NCBI GenBank assembly: GCA_007695285.1
Contig: REEC01000139.1
Span: forward strand, 1-48,751
Direction of reading: 5' to 3'
Source of the DNA: Spirochaetaceae bacterium
Lineage (GTDB): Bacteria > Spirochaetota > Spirochaetia > DSM-27196 > PXBQ01
Length of the DNA: 48,751 nt
In this document: one piece after another, positions 16,198-23,891 of the stretch
Layout of the letters: every line of letters starts with the position of its first letter
Numbering within the stretch: position 1 is the first letter of the stretch
Program-made: the position numbers and the translations under genes
Notes under the pieces: model-generated
The model's input: the letters and a program-made list of their open reading frames with translations, nothing else
Told to the model about the DNA's origin: nothing
Databases searched by the model: none

Positions 16198-17049
16198 CTA
16201 CAAAATGAAGAGGATGCCATAGAACAAGAAGAATGCCGGCGCGACGAAGAGTGGGGAATCGATCGAATCGAGGACACCTCCGCGCCCGGGAATCGCGTTT
16301 CCTGAATCCTTCACCGTGACCGAGCGCTTGAGCGCGGACTCCGCCAGATCGCCGAAAATCGTCGTAAGCGACAGAATGACACCGAAAACCACCGCGCGCC
16401 ACCAACCACCCGGGAACGCGGCCGGGACGATTCGCGCCGCGACGAGGATAACCGCAGGAGAGACAATGAACCCGCCGACGAAACCCACGAGCGTCTTTTT
16501 CGGACTGATCGGAAGGATCCGAACCGACCACCGTCCGAAAGCCATCCCCGCGATGTATGCACCGGTGTCGTTGAGATAGACCGCGAGGATGAACACGATA
16601 ATGAGGATCGCCGGAAACGGGAGTGTGCTCAGACGGGTTATGTAGGAAAGGAACAAACCCGGGTAGACGAGCACAAAAACGTGCGCCGTGACCGTCGGCA
16701 TTATCTCGGGGAAACGAGTCTCGTCGCGTCGAAACACCTGCGAGACGAATATCGCCGAGGTTGCCGCGAGAAACACTCCGAAGAACGCCGGTTCGGGGAG
16801 CAGGCCCAAACCGATTGCGACACTCGTAATAGGGAGTATGCCGCCGAGCAGCCCCGCGGTGAGTCGGTATCCCCGGTACGAGAAGCCGCGTTCGAAAAAT
16901 CGTGCCGTTTCTATCGCCGAGAAAACCGCGACAACTACGACGAGAATGTTGAATGCAAGGTGATTCGCGTGCGGGAGGAGCCAGACGATCGCACCAAGCG
17001 CGGGCAAGCCGATCGCAAAAACGATAGTTCGGACGATCAGGTTTTTCAT
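16198..17049 (-). CDS. cdsA: Phosphatidate cytidylyltransferase (CDP-diglyceride synthase)
   Basis: Makes CDP-diacylglycerol from phosphatidic acid and CTP, the branch point of phospholipid synthesis. The 283-residue product has about eight membrane helices and the C-terminal family signature SALKRSVTVKDSGNAIPGRG followed by GVLDSID. Compared with the E. coli pattern, the HGG is RGG and the DRID is DSID, variants that I believe are shared by spirochaetal homologues; the acidic metal ligands are kept. NDTGAYIAGMAFGR is the other conserved cytoplasmic motif. Its ATG overlaps the uppS stop by four bases (ATGA), so the two are translationally coupled. Confidence 0.95.
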   Translation of the reverse strand: MKNLIVRTIVFAIGLPALGAIVWLLPHANHLAFNILVVVVAVFSAIETARFFERGFSYRGYRLTAGLLGGILPITSVAIGLGLLPEPAFFGVFLAATSAIFVSQVFRRDETRFPEIMPTVTAHVFVLVYPGLFLSYITRLSTLPFPAILIIVFILAVYLNDTGAYIAGMAFGRWSVRILPISPKKTLVGFVGGFIVSPAVILVAARIVPAAFPGGWWRAVVFGVILSLTTIFGDLAESALKRSVTVKDSGNAIPGRGGVLDSIDSPLFVAPAFFLFYGILFIL

Positions 17050-17756
17050 CGGTCACCACCAAAATTGCGAACTCTGTGTTGGTATTCGGCGATCGCAGCG
17101 CGAACGTCTTCGTCGCACCAATCGGGCCACAACTTCGGACTGAAAATCCACTCCGAGTACGCCGATTGCCACAAAAGGAAGTTGCTGATCCTCTGTTCGC
17201 CCCCCGTGCGGATGATCAAGTCAGGGTCGGGAAACTGCGGAAGGTCGAGAAACGAGGCGAGCGTTTGCTCGGTCAGGTCGGCGTCGCCGCGGTCGCCCCA
17301 CCGTTTGAACGCGCGGATTATCTCGTTGCGGCCGCCGTAATTCACCGCGAGGTTCACCTGAATCCCCGAGTATCCTTCGGTGTCACGCGTAACGGCCGCG
17401 ATTTCAGCGCGCACATCCGGCGGCAGCCCCGCGAGATCGCCGCTGTGATGCAAACGGATCCTGTTCTCGCGGTAGAAGTCGTAGTGATCGCGAAGGTTTC
17501 GCGCGACGAGCGCCATGAGGAAAGACACTTCTTCTTCGGTTCGGCGCCAGTTTTCGGTCGAAAAAGCGTACAGCGAGAGGAACTCGACGCCGAGCTTTTC
17601 AAGCTCGATTACGACACGCTTCGCCGCCTCGACTCCTTCTTGGTGCCCGCGTGTACGCCTGAGGTTCCTCTCCGTGGCCCACCGACCGTTGCCGTCCATG
17701 ATGATGCCGACATGGCGGGGCAGGGTGGGGTCGCTCGGCGTGGTTTCGGCGCTCAT
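17046..17756 (-). CDS. uppS: Undecaprenyl diphosphate synthase (cis-prenyltransferase)
   Basis: Adds eight isopentenyl units to farnesyl diphosphate in cis, making the lipid carrier for peptidoglycan. The 236-residue product has the signature GIIMDGNGRWA with catalytic Asp21, the basic RRTRGHQEGVEAAKRVV, the YAFSTENWRR stretch, and the C-terminal PDLIIRTGGEQRISNFLLWQ with SEWIFSPKLWPD. Length is normal. Its ATG shares one base with the frr stop (TGATG), and its stop overlaps the cdsA start, consistent with tight operon translation. Confidence 0.97.
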   Translation of the reverse strand: MSAETTPSDPTLPRHVGIIMDGNGRWATERNLRRTRGHQEGVEAAKRVVIELEKLGVEFLSLYAFSTENWRRTEEEVSFLMALVARNLRDHYDFYRENRIRLHHSGDLAGLPPDVRAEIAAVTRDTEGYSGIQVNLAVNYGGRNEIIRAFKRWGDRGDADLTEQTLASFLDLPQFPDPDLIIRTGGEQRISNFLLWQSAYSEWIFSPKLWPDWCDEDVRAAIAEYQHRVRNFGGDR

Positions 17757-18310
17757 CAGACCTCGAGAATTTCTTTTTCTTTGGCCTCGAGCAATCCGTT
17801 GATGCGCTCGACGTGCGAGTCGGTTAACTTCTGTATCTCGTCGGCAGCGTGTTTTTCGTCGTCTTCGCTGATGTCGCCCGCCTTCAGAGCCTTTTTCAAC
17901 TCGTCGTTCGCGTCGCGGCGGATGTTTCGAATCGAGATGCGGCCTTGTTCGGCCATGTTCTTCGCGATTTTGACCAACTCTTTACGCCGCTCTTCGGTGA
18001 GCGGCGGGATGTTGATCCGGATAACCTTTCCGTCGTTGCTTGGATTGACCGAGAGCTCGGACCTCTGAATGGCCTTTTCGATCTCGCCGATCGTGCTCTT
18101 GTCCCACGGCTGGATAACGACGAGGCGAGCCTCCGGCACCGAGATCGTTGCGACCTGGTTGAGTGGTGTCGGGGTGCCGTAGTAATCGACTTTCACTTTG
18201 TCGAACAAGGCCGACGAAGCACGCCCGGTGCGGACGGTGTTAAACTCCTCCTGAAGCGCATGAACAGATTTACTCATGCGCTCTTCGGTATCTTTTTTGA
18301 TCGAATCCAT
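17756..18310 (-). CDS. frr: Ribosome recycling factor
   Basis: Splits post-termination ribosomes together with EF-G. The 184-residue product matches the family's usual 185 residues, with the three-helix bundle N-terminus (DTEERMSKSVHALQEEFNTV), the conserved RTGRASSALFDKVKVDYYGT, the beta domain TISVPEARLVVIQPWDKST, and PPLTEERRKELVKIAKNMAE leading to RISIRNIRRDAND. It starts 46 bases after tsf and overlaps uppS by one base. Confidence 0.97.
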   Translation of the reverse strand: MDSIKKDTEERMSKSVHALQEEFNTVRTGRASSALFDKVKVDYYGTPTPLNQVATISVPEARLVVIQPWDKSTIGEIEKAIQRSELSVNPSNDGKVIRINIPPLTEERRKELVKIAKNMAEQGRISIRNIRRDANDELKKALKAGDISEDDEKHAADEIQKLTDSHVERINGLLEAKEKEILEV

Positions 18311-18356
18311 TGTGTTCTCCTTGCCGTTTCCGGCTCGGCGATTAACGGCGGAGCGC

Positions 18357-19208
18357 TCAGGCTTCGTCTTCGCCGACGCGGAAGTACAGGAACTCGGTGA
18401 CCGAAATCGTGCCGCCGGCTTCGGTCCCGACTGCCGCGGTGACTTGGCCGACGGATTTCTTCTCGTCCTTCACGAAAGGTTGGTCGACGAGACATATCTC
18501 CGCGAGATGTTTCTTGAGCTTGCCTTTCACGATTCCCTGGATCACGTTCTCGGGTTTATCCATGTTCTTCGCTTGCGTGGCGAAAATCGACTCCTGCTCG
18601 GCGACGTACTCGCTCGGAACCGCGTCGTGATTCAAGTACGACGGGTTGAACGCCGCGACGTGTAGCGCGCAATCGAACGCGAATTTCTTCACCGCGTCGT
18701 GGCTCGTGACAGCGGGTGAGTCGGCGGTTATCTTTACAAGAACACCGATCGATCCGGTGTCTCCGTGGAGGTACTCCACGACGCAGTCATTGTCACCGAT
18801 TTCCATCGTGGAAAACCGTCGGACACGCAAGTTCTCTTTGATCGTTCCTGCGGCTTCCTGGACCATAGCCTCAATTTTCTCGTCGACAGCGGTGATGTTC
18901 GACCCGAGGATGTGATCGAGTGCCGCGCCACCGAGTTTGACGAAGTCGGTATTTCGCGCGACGAAGTCGGTCTCGCACGCGAGCTCGAGAATTCCGGCGC
19001 GCGTTGGCGTGATTTTTGTGAAGATGCGACCTTCTTTTGTCGCGCGTCCACCGCGTTTTGCCGCCGCTGCGAGTCCAAGTTCTTTGAGAATTTTTTCGGC
19101 TTTCGCAAAATCGCCGTCTGCATCGGTAAGGGCTTTTTTACAGTCCATCATTCCTGCGCCGGTTCTGTCGCGCAGACGTTTTACTTCGGTTGCTTTTATC
19201 TCTGCCAA
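18357..19208 (-). CDS. tsf: Elongation factor Ts
   Basis: Nucleotide-exchange factor that recycles EF-Tu from GDP to GTP. The 283-residue product has the N-terminal UBA-like domain KRLRDRTGAGMMDCKKALTD, the core TDFV motif (ETDFVARNTDFVKL) whose Asp-Phe contacts EF-Tu, the second subdomain HVAAFNPSYLNHDAVPSE, and the C-terminal module SVGQVTAAVGTEAGGTISVT. It follows rpsB by three bases, the normal rpsB-tsf pairing, and is followed by frr. Confidence 0.97.
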   Translation of the reverse strand: MAEIKATEVKRLRDRTGAGMMDCKKALTDADGDFAKAEKILKELGLAAAAKRGGRATKEGRIFTKITPTRAGILELACETDFVARNTDFVKLGGAALDHILGSNITAVDEKIEAMVQEAAGTIKENLRVRRFSTMEIGDNDCVVEYLHGDTGSIGVLVKITADSPAVTSHDAVKKFAFDCALHVAAFNPSYLNHDAVPSEYVAEQESIFATQAKNMDKPENVIQGIVKGKLKKHLAEICLVDQPFVKDEKKSVGQVTAAVGTEAGGTISVTEFLYFRVGEDEA

Positions 19209-19211
19209 GTT

Positions 19212-20174
19212 CTACTCCTCGTAATACTTGTCTTCATCGATCGCGGCCGTTTCGACATTCTCGGTCTCTTCCTGCGCGACGACGGGTTCTTTTTTCTCTT
19301 CTTCGGCGGGCTGGTAATCTGAGTAATCCTCAGCCGCAAAACCTTCGTCTTCGGCCGCTTCCTCTGTCTCTTCGCCGATCCGGGCCGCGACGGGTGCCGT
19401 CTCGACGTCTTCGGTAGTCTCAGTTGCATCGGCATCGGCGGGCTCTTCGGATTCTTCCTCGTCCTGTAGGCTTTCGATTACCTCGAGCCCGATTTCCTTG
19501 TCGGCCTCGATGACCGCGTCGGAGATTACCGATGTGAAAAGCGTGATCGCGCGAATCGCATCGTCGTTGCCCGGTATCGGGTAATCGATACCGTTCGGGT
19601 TGCAGTTCGTGTCGACAACCGCGACGATCGGGATGCCGAGCCGTTGCGCTTCGGCGATCGCGATCGCTTCCTTGCGCGTATCGATGATGAAGATTATGCC
19701 CGGGAGCTCTTTCATCTCTTTGATACCACCGAGGTTCTTCTCGAGCCCGGTGCGTTCTTTCTGGAGTCGCGCGACTTCTTTCTTCGTGAGGCTCTCGAAA
19801 GTACCGTCGACTTCCATCTTCTCAATTTTCTTGAGCCGGAAAAGCGACTTTTTGATAGTCGTGAAGTTCGTGAGCATGCCGCCGAGCCAACGGTTGTTGA
19901 CGTAGAACATTCCACACCGCTGCGCTTCTTTTTCGATCGCTTGTTGTGCCTGTTTCTTTGTTCCGACGAAAAGCACGGACTTGTTCTGCAAAACGGTTCC
20001 GCGAACCGCGTCGTACGCCTCTTTGATCGAGACGATTGTCTTTTGCAGGTCGATAATATGGATCCCGTTGCGCTCGGCAAAGATGAATTTCTTCATCCGA
20101 GGATCCCACCGCTTGGTCTGATGCCCGAAATGTACGCCGGACTCCAGAAGATTCTTCATAGTGACAACGGCCAC
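19212..20174 (-). CDS. rpsB: 30S ribosomal protein S2 with acidic C-terminal tail
   Basis: S2 joins the 30S subunit late and bridges head and body. Residues 1-235 are canonical: [20 protein letters not shown], the [15 protein letters not shown] helix, [18 protein letters not shown], and the second signature [20 protein letters not shown]. Residues ~237-320 are an extra, strongly Glu/Asp/Ala-rich tail with no predicted fold. The start is GTG, preceded by GAGGAGGAACGA. A short GC-rich hairpin lies just upstream of the ribosome site. It leads the translation/lipid operon. Confidence 0.96.
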   Translation of the reverse strand: MAVVTMKNLLESGVHFGHQTKRWDPRMKKFIFAERNGIHIIDLQKTIVSIKEAYDAVRGTVLQNKSVLFVGTKKQAQQAIEKEAQRCGMFYVNNRWLGGMLTNFTTIKKSLFRLKKIEKMEVDGTFESLTKKEVARLQKERTGLEKNLGGIKEMKELPGIIFIIDTRKEAIAIAEAQRLGIPIVAVVDTNCNPNGIDYPIPGNDDAIRAITLFTSVISDAVIEADKEIGLEVIESLQDEEESEEPADADATETTEDVETAPVAARIGEETEEAAEDEGFAAEDYSDYQPAEEEKKEPVVAQEETENVETAAIDEDKYYEE

Positions 20175-20189
20175 TCGTTCCTCCTCGCT

Positions 20190-20206
20190 GCACGCGATTT
20201 GCGTGC
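20190..20206 (-). promoter_or_regulatory. Leader stem-loop upstream of rpsB
   Basis: On the minus strand GCACGC-AAATC-GCGTGC forms a perfect six-pair hairpin with a five-base loop, ending about eight bases before the GAGGAGG of rpsB. S2 represses its own mRNA in several bacteria through leader structure, so this could be part of such an element. It is short and may be coincidental. Confidence 0.35.
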
Positions 20207-20256
20207 CCCTTCTCTTGTGTCTCGACCGCTCCGCAAGTTTGACCGTAAGGCCGAAT

Positions 20257-20844
20257 CTACGAGGAGCGACGGAAAGTAAAATTTTCAGTGCGTAGAATAC
20301 CGTATAACAGCTGCAGTGGCAAGCCTACGACGTTCGTGTACGATCCGACGATCTCATCGCAGAAGAGCGCGGCCGCGCCTTGAATCTTGTACGAACCGGC
20401 GGCGTCGTCCCACTCGCCGGTCTCCAGGTACCACTCGATCTCTTCGTCCGCGAGAGGGCGGAACCGTACCGCGGTTCGTGCAAACCGGGTGACGCAGGAA
20501 TGCGCGTGCGGCGCGTACACCGAGACGCCGGTGATCACTTCGTGAGTACGGCCCGCGAGTCCGCGAAGCATTCGTTCGGCGCCGGACCGGTCGACCGGCT
20601 TTCCGAGTACGACTCCGTCGTACGTCACCACGGTGTCTGCAGCGACGATCCAGTCCGACCGGTACTCCGGACGTACCGCGCGTGCCTTGCCACGCGCGTG
20701 CTCGGTCGCGACCGACTCAGGAACTCCGCTCAGGTTCGATTCGTCGTACGCAGGCAGTGCGACGACGATCGGGACGCCGAAGCGTGCGATCAGTTCCCGC
20801 CGGCGTGGTGAGGCCGACGCGAGCACGATACGTTGAGCGGTCAC
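20257..20844 (-). CDS. maf: Maf-like nucleoside triphosphate pyrophosphatase
   Basis: Hydrolyses modified or canonical NTPs (dTTP/UTP or m7GTP type) to monophosphates. I chose GTG at 20844, one base after the upstream gene's stop, because Maf proteins begin directly with this strand: [18 protein letters not shown]. That gives 195 residues; an in-frame ATG further upstream would add 13 unrelated residues. Visible motifs are SASPRR, the catalytic AADTVV (Asp), [18 protein letters not shown], the [20 protein letters not shown] segment and [11 protein letters not shown]. It is followed, 82 bases later, by rpsB on the same strand. Confidence 0.93.
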   Translation of the reverse strand: MTAQRIVLASASPRRRELIARFGVPIVVALPAYDESNLSGVPESVATEHARGKARAVRPEYRSDWIVAADTVVTYDGVVLGKPVDRSGAERMLRGLAGRTHEVITGVSVYAPHAHSCVTRFARTAVRFRPLADEEIEWYLETGEWDDAAGSYKIQGAAALFCDEIVGSYTNVVGLPLQLLYGILRTENFTFRRSS

Positions 20845-20845
20845 G

Positions 20846-21085
20846 TCACGCCGTCCGGAAAATCCGGATGCCCGGGAATACACCGATCACGGTGCCCGGG
20901 TTCACCATAATGTGCACCGAGAGGACGCGCAGATCAAAACCGATCGGACCGACAGCGAGGTGTATCTCTGTCCCGGTGATGAGCCCGACGAGTCTCTCTA
21001 CGATCTCCCACGCGAACGTACCGATGATCATCGTCACGACAACCAGCAGGATGAAGGTCGAGCGGGTTTTTGCGTTCAGTTTCAT
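20846..21085 (-). CDS. Small DUF4321-like membrane protein
   Basis: Probable 79-residue protein starting at ATG 21085 (MKLNAKTRSTF); the frame stays open to 21193, inside the MATE gene, so a longer form with 36 basic residues is possible, and neither start has a clear ribosome site. It has one strong membrane helix (TFILLVVVTMIIGTFAWEIV) and a re-entrant-like end DLRVLSVHIMVNPGTVIGVF. The small size, the NPGT-(I/L)IG end and the position directly before maf agree with the DUF4321 family. Function is unknown. Confidence 0.6.
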   Translation of the reverse strand: MKLNAKTRSTFILLVVVTMIIGTFAWEIVERLVGLITGTEIHLAVGPIGFDLRVLSVHIMVNPGTVIGVFPGIRIFRTA

Positions 21086-21153
21086 GAGCCGGTACAGAAT
21101 CGTCGGTCGTACGGCGTATGTCAAGAACCGCGGAACCGTACGCGACGATCGTT

Positions 21154-22536
21154 CTATCCGTTCGACTCGCCGATGACCGACATCGTTTGCCATTTTCCGC
21201 TACGGAACCGTAACACCATCGCCACGCCGAGCGACATCACGAATCCGATGAAACACAGCCATACCGTGATCGGCGGTGCTTCGACGACGCGGATCAACAC
21301 GACTACGATTCCCGCGAAAACCCAGTGAAGGATCGCGCTCGCGCGCATGACCCAGCCCGTGTCGCCCGCGCCGCGTAACGCGCCCGCGAAGACGAGCTGC
21401 GTCGAGTCGGCCATTGTGTACAGTCCGACGAGCCGAAGCATGATGACGGCGAGGTCCGTAACGTCGGAGTTCGCCGCGAATCCTGAACTGAAAACCTCGA
21501 CGAGCGGTCGTGCGGCGACGAAGAACAGGATCATCATCGAACCCGAGTAGATCCATCCGAGCCGGAGCGCGAGCAGGGCGGCGATCTTTGCGCCGACGGG
21601 ATCGCGCGCGCCGATGTACTGTCCGACGACCGCAGTAGTTGCGATTCCGAGGCCGAGCATCGGGATAAACGCAACGATGTCCCAGTTGAACGCGATCGTT
21701 ATCGCCGCGGCGACGTCGGCGCCGTAGCCGTGCATGAGTTGAACGAACAAATTGAACGCCATAACGTTCAGGAAAATCTCGATTCCGGCGGGCGTTCCGT
21801 ATCGCATGAGGCGGCGAAACATGATTCGATCAAACCGCCAGGCCGACCGCGTCTTGTACAGCGCGTTGATCCGCGGACCGAGGTACACGGCGAGAAGCAC
21901 CAGAAGCGCAGCGACGCCACCTGCGAGCGTGCCGATCGCCGCGCCGACCATTCCGAGTTCGGGGAAACCCGCCTTCCCGAAGATCAGAACGTAGTTGGCG
22001 GGGATGTTCACGAACATTCCGACGATGTTTGAGATCATCACGACTCGTGTTTTCCCAGTGCCGAGAAAGAACCCGGTAAACGCGTTCCGGAGTAGCAGAA
22101 TTACGGCGCCGGAGAGTAGCCACTGCGCGTAGATCGACTCAAGCGGGATCTGTTGCGGATCGTGGCCCATGATCGAAAAAAAACCCGGGATCACGCGAGC
22201 GACCAGAACGAGAACCGGCATCGCCATGAGCGCGAAGTACACCGATTGCGCCGCGGCGCGGGCGCAGTGATCGTGGCGGTCGGCACCGTAGTACTGCGCG
22301 ACGATCGCGTTCACATACCCCGCGACTCCGACGAAAACGGAAGCCACTGCAAAGTTTGCCAACCCGCCGCCCATCGCGGCGGAAAGGTGAAGCTGGCTGA
22401 CGCGCGACAAGAAGAGACGGTCGACGAACATCATCGCGGTTTCCGACGCCTGCGAGATCACCATCGGAAGCGCGACCGTCAGGAGCCGTTTGAGGATAGT
22501 CTTTGTCGTCGGTTGCGTGAGTGAGTCCGGCATCAT
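21154..22536 (-). CDS. MATE-family multidrug/cation antiporter
   Basis: Exports drugs or metabolites in exchange for Na+ or H+. The 460-residue product has twelve membrane helices and typical NorM-like motifs: the opening LPMVISQASETAMMFVDRLF, the ANFAVASVFVGVAGYVNAIV helix, GMFVNIPANYVLIFGKAGFP followed by LGMVGAAIGT, and, at the start of the second half, YGTPAGIEIFLNVMAFNLFV. Its ATG overlaps the stop of the Nudix gene by four bases (ATGA), so both come from the leaderless-type promoter at 23322-23350. Substrate cannot be read from sequence. Confidence 0.92.
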   Translation of the reverse strand: MMPDSLTQPTTKTILKRLLTVALPMVISQASETAMMFVDRLFLSRVSQLHLSAAMGGGLANFAVASVFVGVAGYVNAIVAQYYGADRHDHCARAAAQSVYFALMAMPVLVLVARVIPGFFSIMGHDPQQIPLESIYAQWLLSGAVILLLRNAFTGFFLGTGKTRVVMISNIVGMFVNIPANYVLIFGKAGFPELGMVGAAIGTLAGGVAALLVLLAVYLGPRINALYKTRSAWRFDRIMFRRLMRYGTPAGIEIFLNVMAFNLFVQLMHGYGADVAAAITIAFNWDIVAFIPMLGLGIATTAVVGQYIGARDPVGAKIAALLALRLGWIYSGSMMILFFVAARPLVEVFSSGFAANSDVTDLAVIMLRLVGLYTMADSTQLVFAGALRGAGDTGWVMRASAILHWVFAGIVVVLIRVVEAPPITVWLCFIGFVMSLGVAMVLRFRSGKWQTMSVIGESNG

Positions 22537-23315
22537 TTCTCCAGAGTAACCGGCACTCGCCTGTCAGGCATGTAGATCTCATGCGTCGCGGGAGTGCCGT
22601 ATCCCTCTATCGGGTCGAACACGAGTTGTGAAGCGCCCGCACCCGCGTCGACGGCCGCCTGGACAATTCTCCGGTTGAAAACGTGCGTGTCGGGATGGTG
22701 GAGGTACTCGTCGACGGGCATCCAGAAACACTCCGCAATCTCGGTCTCGTCGAGTCGTATGCGCGTACTCACGGGGCGCAACCGTGTCACGAAGTAAATG
22801 TCCGACTTCCCGTGCCGGTACCCGTGCCAGTGCCGGAAACACACGAGCGAAAGGAACTCGGTGTCGATCCCTGTCTCTTCTTTAACTTCGCGTACCGCGG
22901 CATCGGCGATGTGTTCGCCGGGTTGCAAGGCCCCCCCCGGGAGTTTGTAGTGTTTGCGCGTGTGGTGACGTTCCTGGATCACCAGCAGATTCAGGTCTTT
23001 GTCGATCACGACGCCTCCCGCGCCGATATAGTGCGTCGCAAACGGAGGTATGTACGACCCTTCGACGAGTGTCAGTGTAAGTTGCAGAGCACGCTCGGTC
23101 GCGTGATGATAGACAAACCCCGCGTCGACGGCGATCGGGACAAAAGAGGCACGGTCGATCGGGAGTTCAAGCCAAACGACGCGGATACCTTCGTTTTTCC
23201 ATTTCTGAATCGACCCGGAGAGCGCCAAGCTGAACTCTTCGATCGTGCCCGGGAGATTCTCAGCTTGGACAAGGCAACCCCCAAACGGGTTTTTTTCGTT
23301 CTGAAGACAGGTCAT
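22533..23315 (-). CDS. Nudix hydrolase with NUDT6-like N-terminal domain
   Basis: Hydrolyses a nucleoside diphosphate linked to another group; the exact substrate is unknown. The 260-residue product carries the Nudix box at about 127-150 (GG..GE..A..REVKEETGI, all catalytic Glu present). Residues ~10-95 form a pre-Nudix domain: SIQKWKNEGIRVVWLELPID, FVPIAVDAGFVYHHATERAL, then ATHYIGAGGVVI, which is the pattern of animal NUDT6 and plant Nudix proteins. The ATG at 23315 lies six bases downstream of a -10 box and has no Shine-Dalgarno. An earlier in-frame start would fall upstream of that promoter. It is co-translated with the MATE gene. Confidence 0.88.
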   Translation of the reverse strand: MTCLQNEKNPFGGCLVQAENLPGTIEEFSLALSGSIQKWKNEGIRVVWLELPIDRASFVPIAVDAGFVYHHATERALQLTLTLVEGSYIPPFATHYIGAGGVVIDKDLNLLVIQERHHTRKHYKLPGGALQPGEHIADAAVREVKEETGIDTEFLSLVCFRHWHGYRHGKSDIYFVTRLRPVSTRIRLDETEIAECFWMPVDEYLHHPDTHVFNRRIVQAAVDAGAGASQLVFDPIEGYGTPATHEIYMPDRRVPVTLEK

Positions 23316-23321
23316 CCTGCG

Positions 23322-23350
23322 AGTATGCCGAAAAGTCGACGTCTTTACAA
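23322..23350 (-). promoter_or_regulatory. Promoter of the Nudix-MATE unit (leaderless type)
   Basis: Minus-strand TTGTAA (23345-23350), 17-base spacer, CATACT (23322-23327). Only six bases (CGCAGG) separate the -10 from the ATG at 23315, so the message would begin at or within a base or two of the start codon. Confidence 0.65.
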
Positions 23351-23372
23351 TTTCGGAACCTGTTCGCATACT
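23344..23372 (+). promoter_or_regulatory. Promoter of the flavin-protein gene (leaderless type)
   Basis: TTTACA (23344-23349), 17-base spacer, CATACT (23367-23372), then six bases (GAAGCC) and the ATG at 23379. It mirrors the opposite-strand promoter: same -10, same spacer, and -35 boxes overlapping at 23345-23349. Confidence 0.65.
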
Positions 23373-23378
23373 GAAGCC

Positions 23379-23876
23379 ATGGCAAAAGAAATCGGCACGT
23401 ACGAAAAAGCGGTCGAGACGATCGAACGTCTCGGCAACGGCGGGGCGTTCCTCATGACCGGCTCCGAAGGAAACCCAATGACCATAGGCTGGGGGTTAAT
23501 CGGACAGATCTGGGGTCGCCCGATCTTTCAGGTGCTTGTGCGACCGTCGAGGCACTCATTCGCGCTGTTACAGACGATCAACGAGTTCACCGTGTGTGTA
23601 CCCACCGACGGGCATGCGAAGGCGCTCGCTCTCTGCGGAACCAGGTCGGGGCGCGATCTCGACAAGATCGCCGCGTGTGAATTCACGACGAAACGTTCGG
23701 CGCACGTAGCGGTGCCGTACATCGCCGAGTGTCCGGTCCACTACGAGTGCCGCGTTGTGCACATCAACGACGTCGTGAACGCGTCGATCGATGCTGAGAT
23801 TGCCGCCAAGAGTTACCCGAAAGGCGACTTCCACCGGATCTACTACGGCGAGATTCTCGGAGTGTACGGCGCATAG
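23379..23876 (+). CDS. Flavin-reductase-like (flavoredoxin) domain protein
   Basis: The 165-residue product matches the FMN-binding split-barrel family of flavin reductases and flavoredoxins: an opening strand GGAFLMTGSEGNPMTIGWGL, the FMN-phosphate region FQVLVRPSRHSFALLQTINE with FTVCVPTDGHAKAL, and the GTRSGRDLDKI element preceding a domain-closing strand pair (CPVHYECRVVHINDVVN). Cytoplasmic, probably binding FMN and accepting electrons from NAD(P)H or another flavoprotein. The start is fixed by similarity and by the promoter six bases upstream; no ribosome site is present. The next gene follows after 15 bases, so both are likely co-transcribed. Confidence 0.87.
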   Translation: MAKEIGTYEKAVETIERLGNGGAFLMTGSEGNPMTIGWGLIGQIWGRPIFQVLVRPSRHSFALLQTINEFTVCVPTDGHAKALALCGTRSGRDLDKIAACEFTTKRSAHVAVPYIAECPVHYECRVVHINDVVNASIDAEIAAKSYPKGDFHRIYYGEILGVYGA

Positions 23877-23891
23877 CGGTTCGGTTTCAAA

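Noticed and set aside
15746-17062. 438-codon minus-strand frame covering cdsA and part of rseP
   Set aside because: It is on the same strand as both genes but in another frame, and the translation is Arg/Ser-rich without domain pattern, whereas cdsA and rseP motifs are intact.
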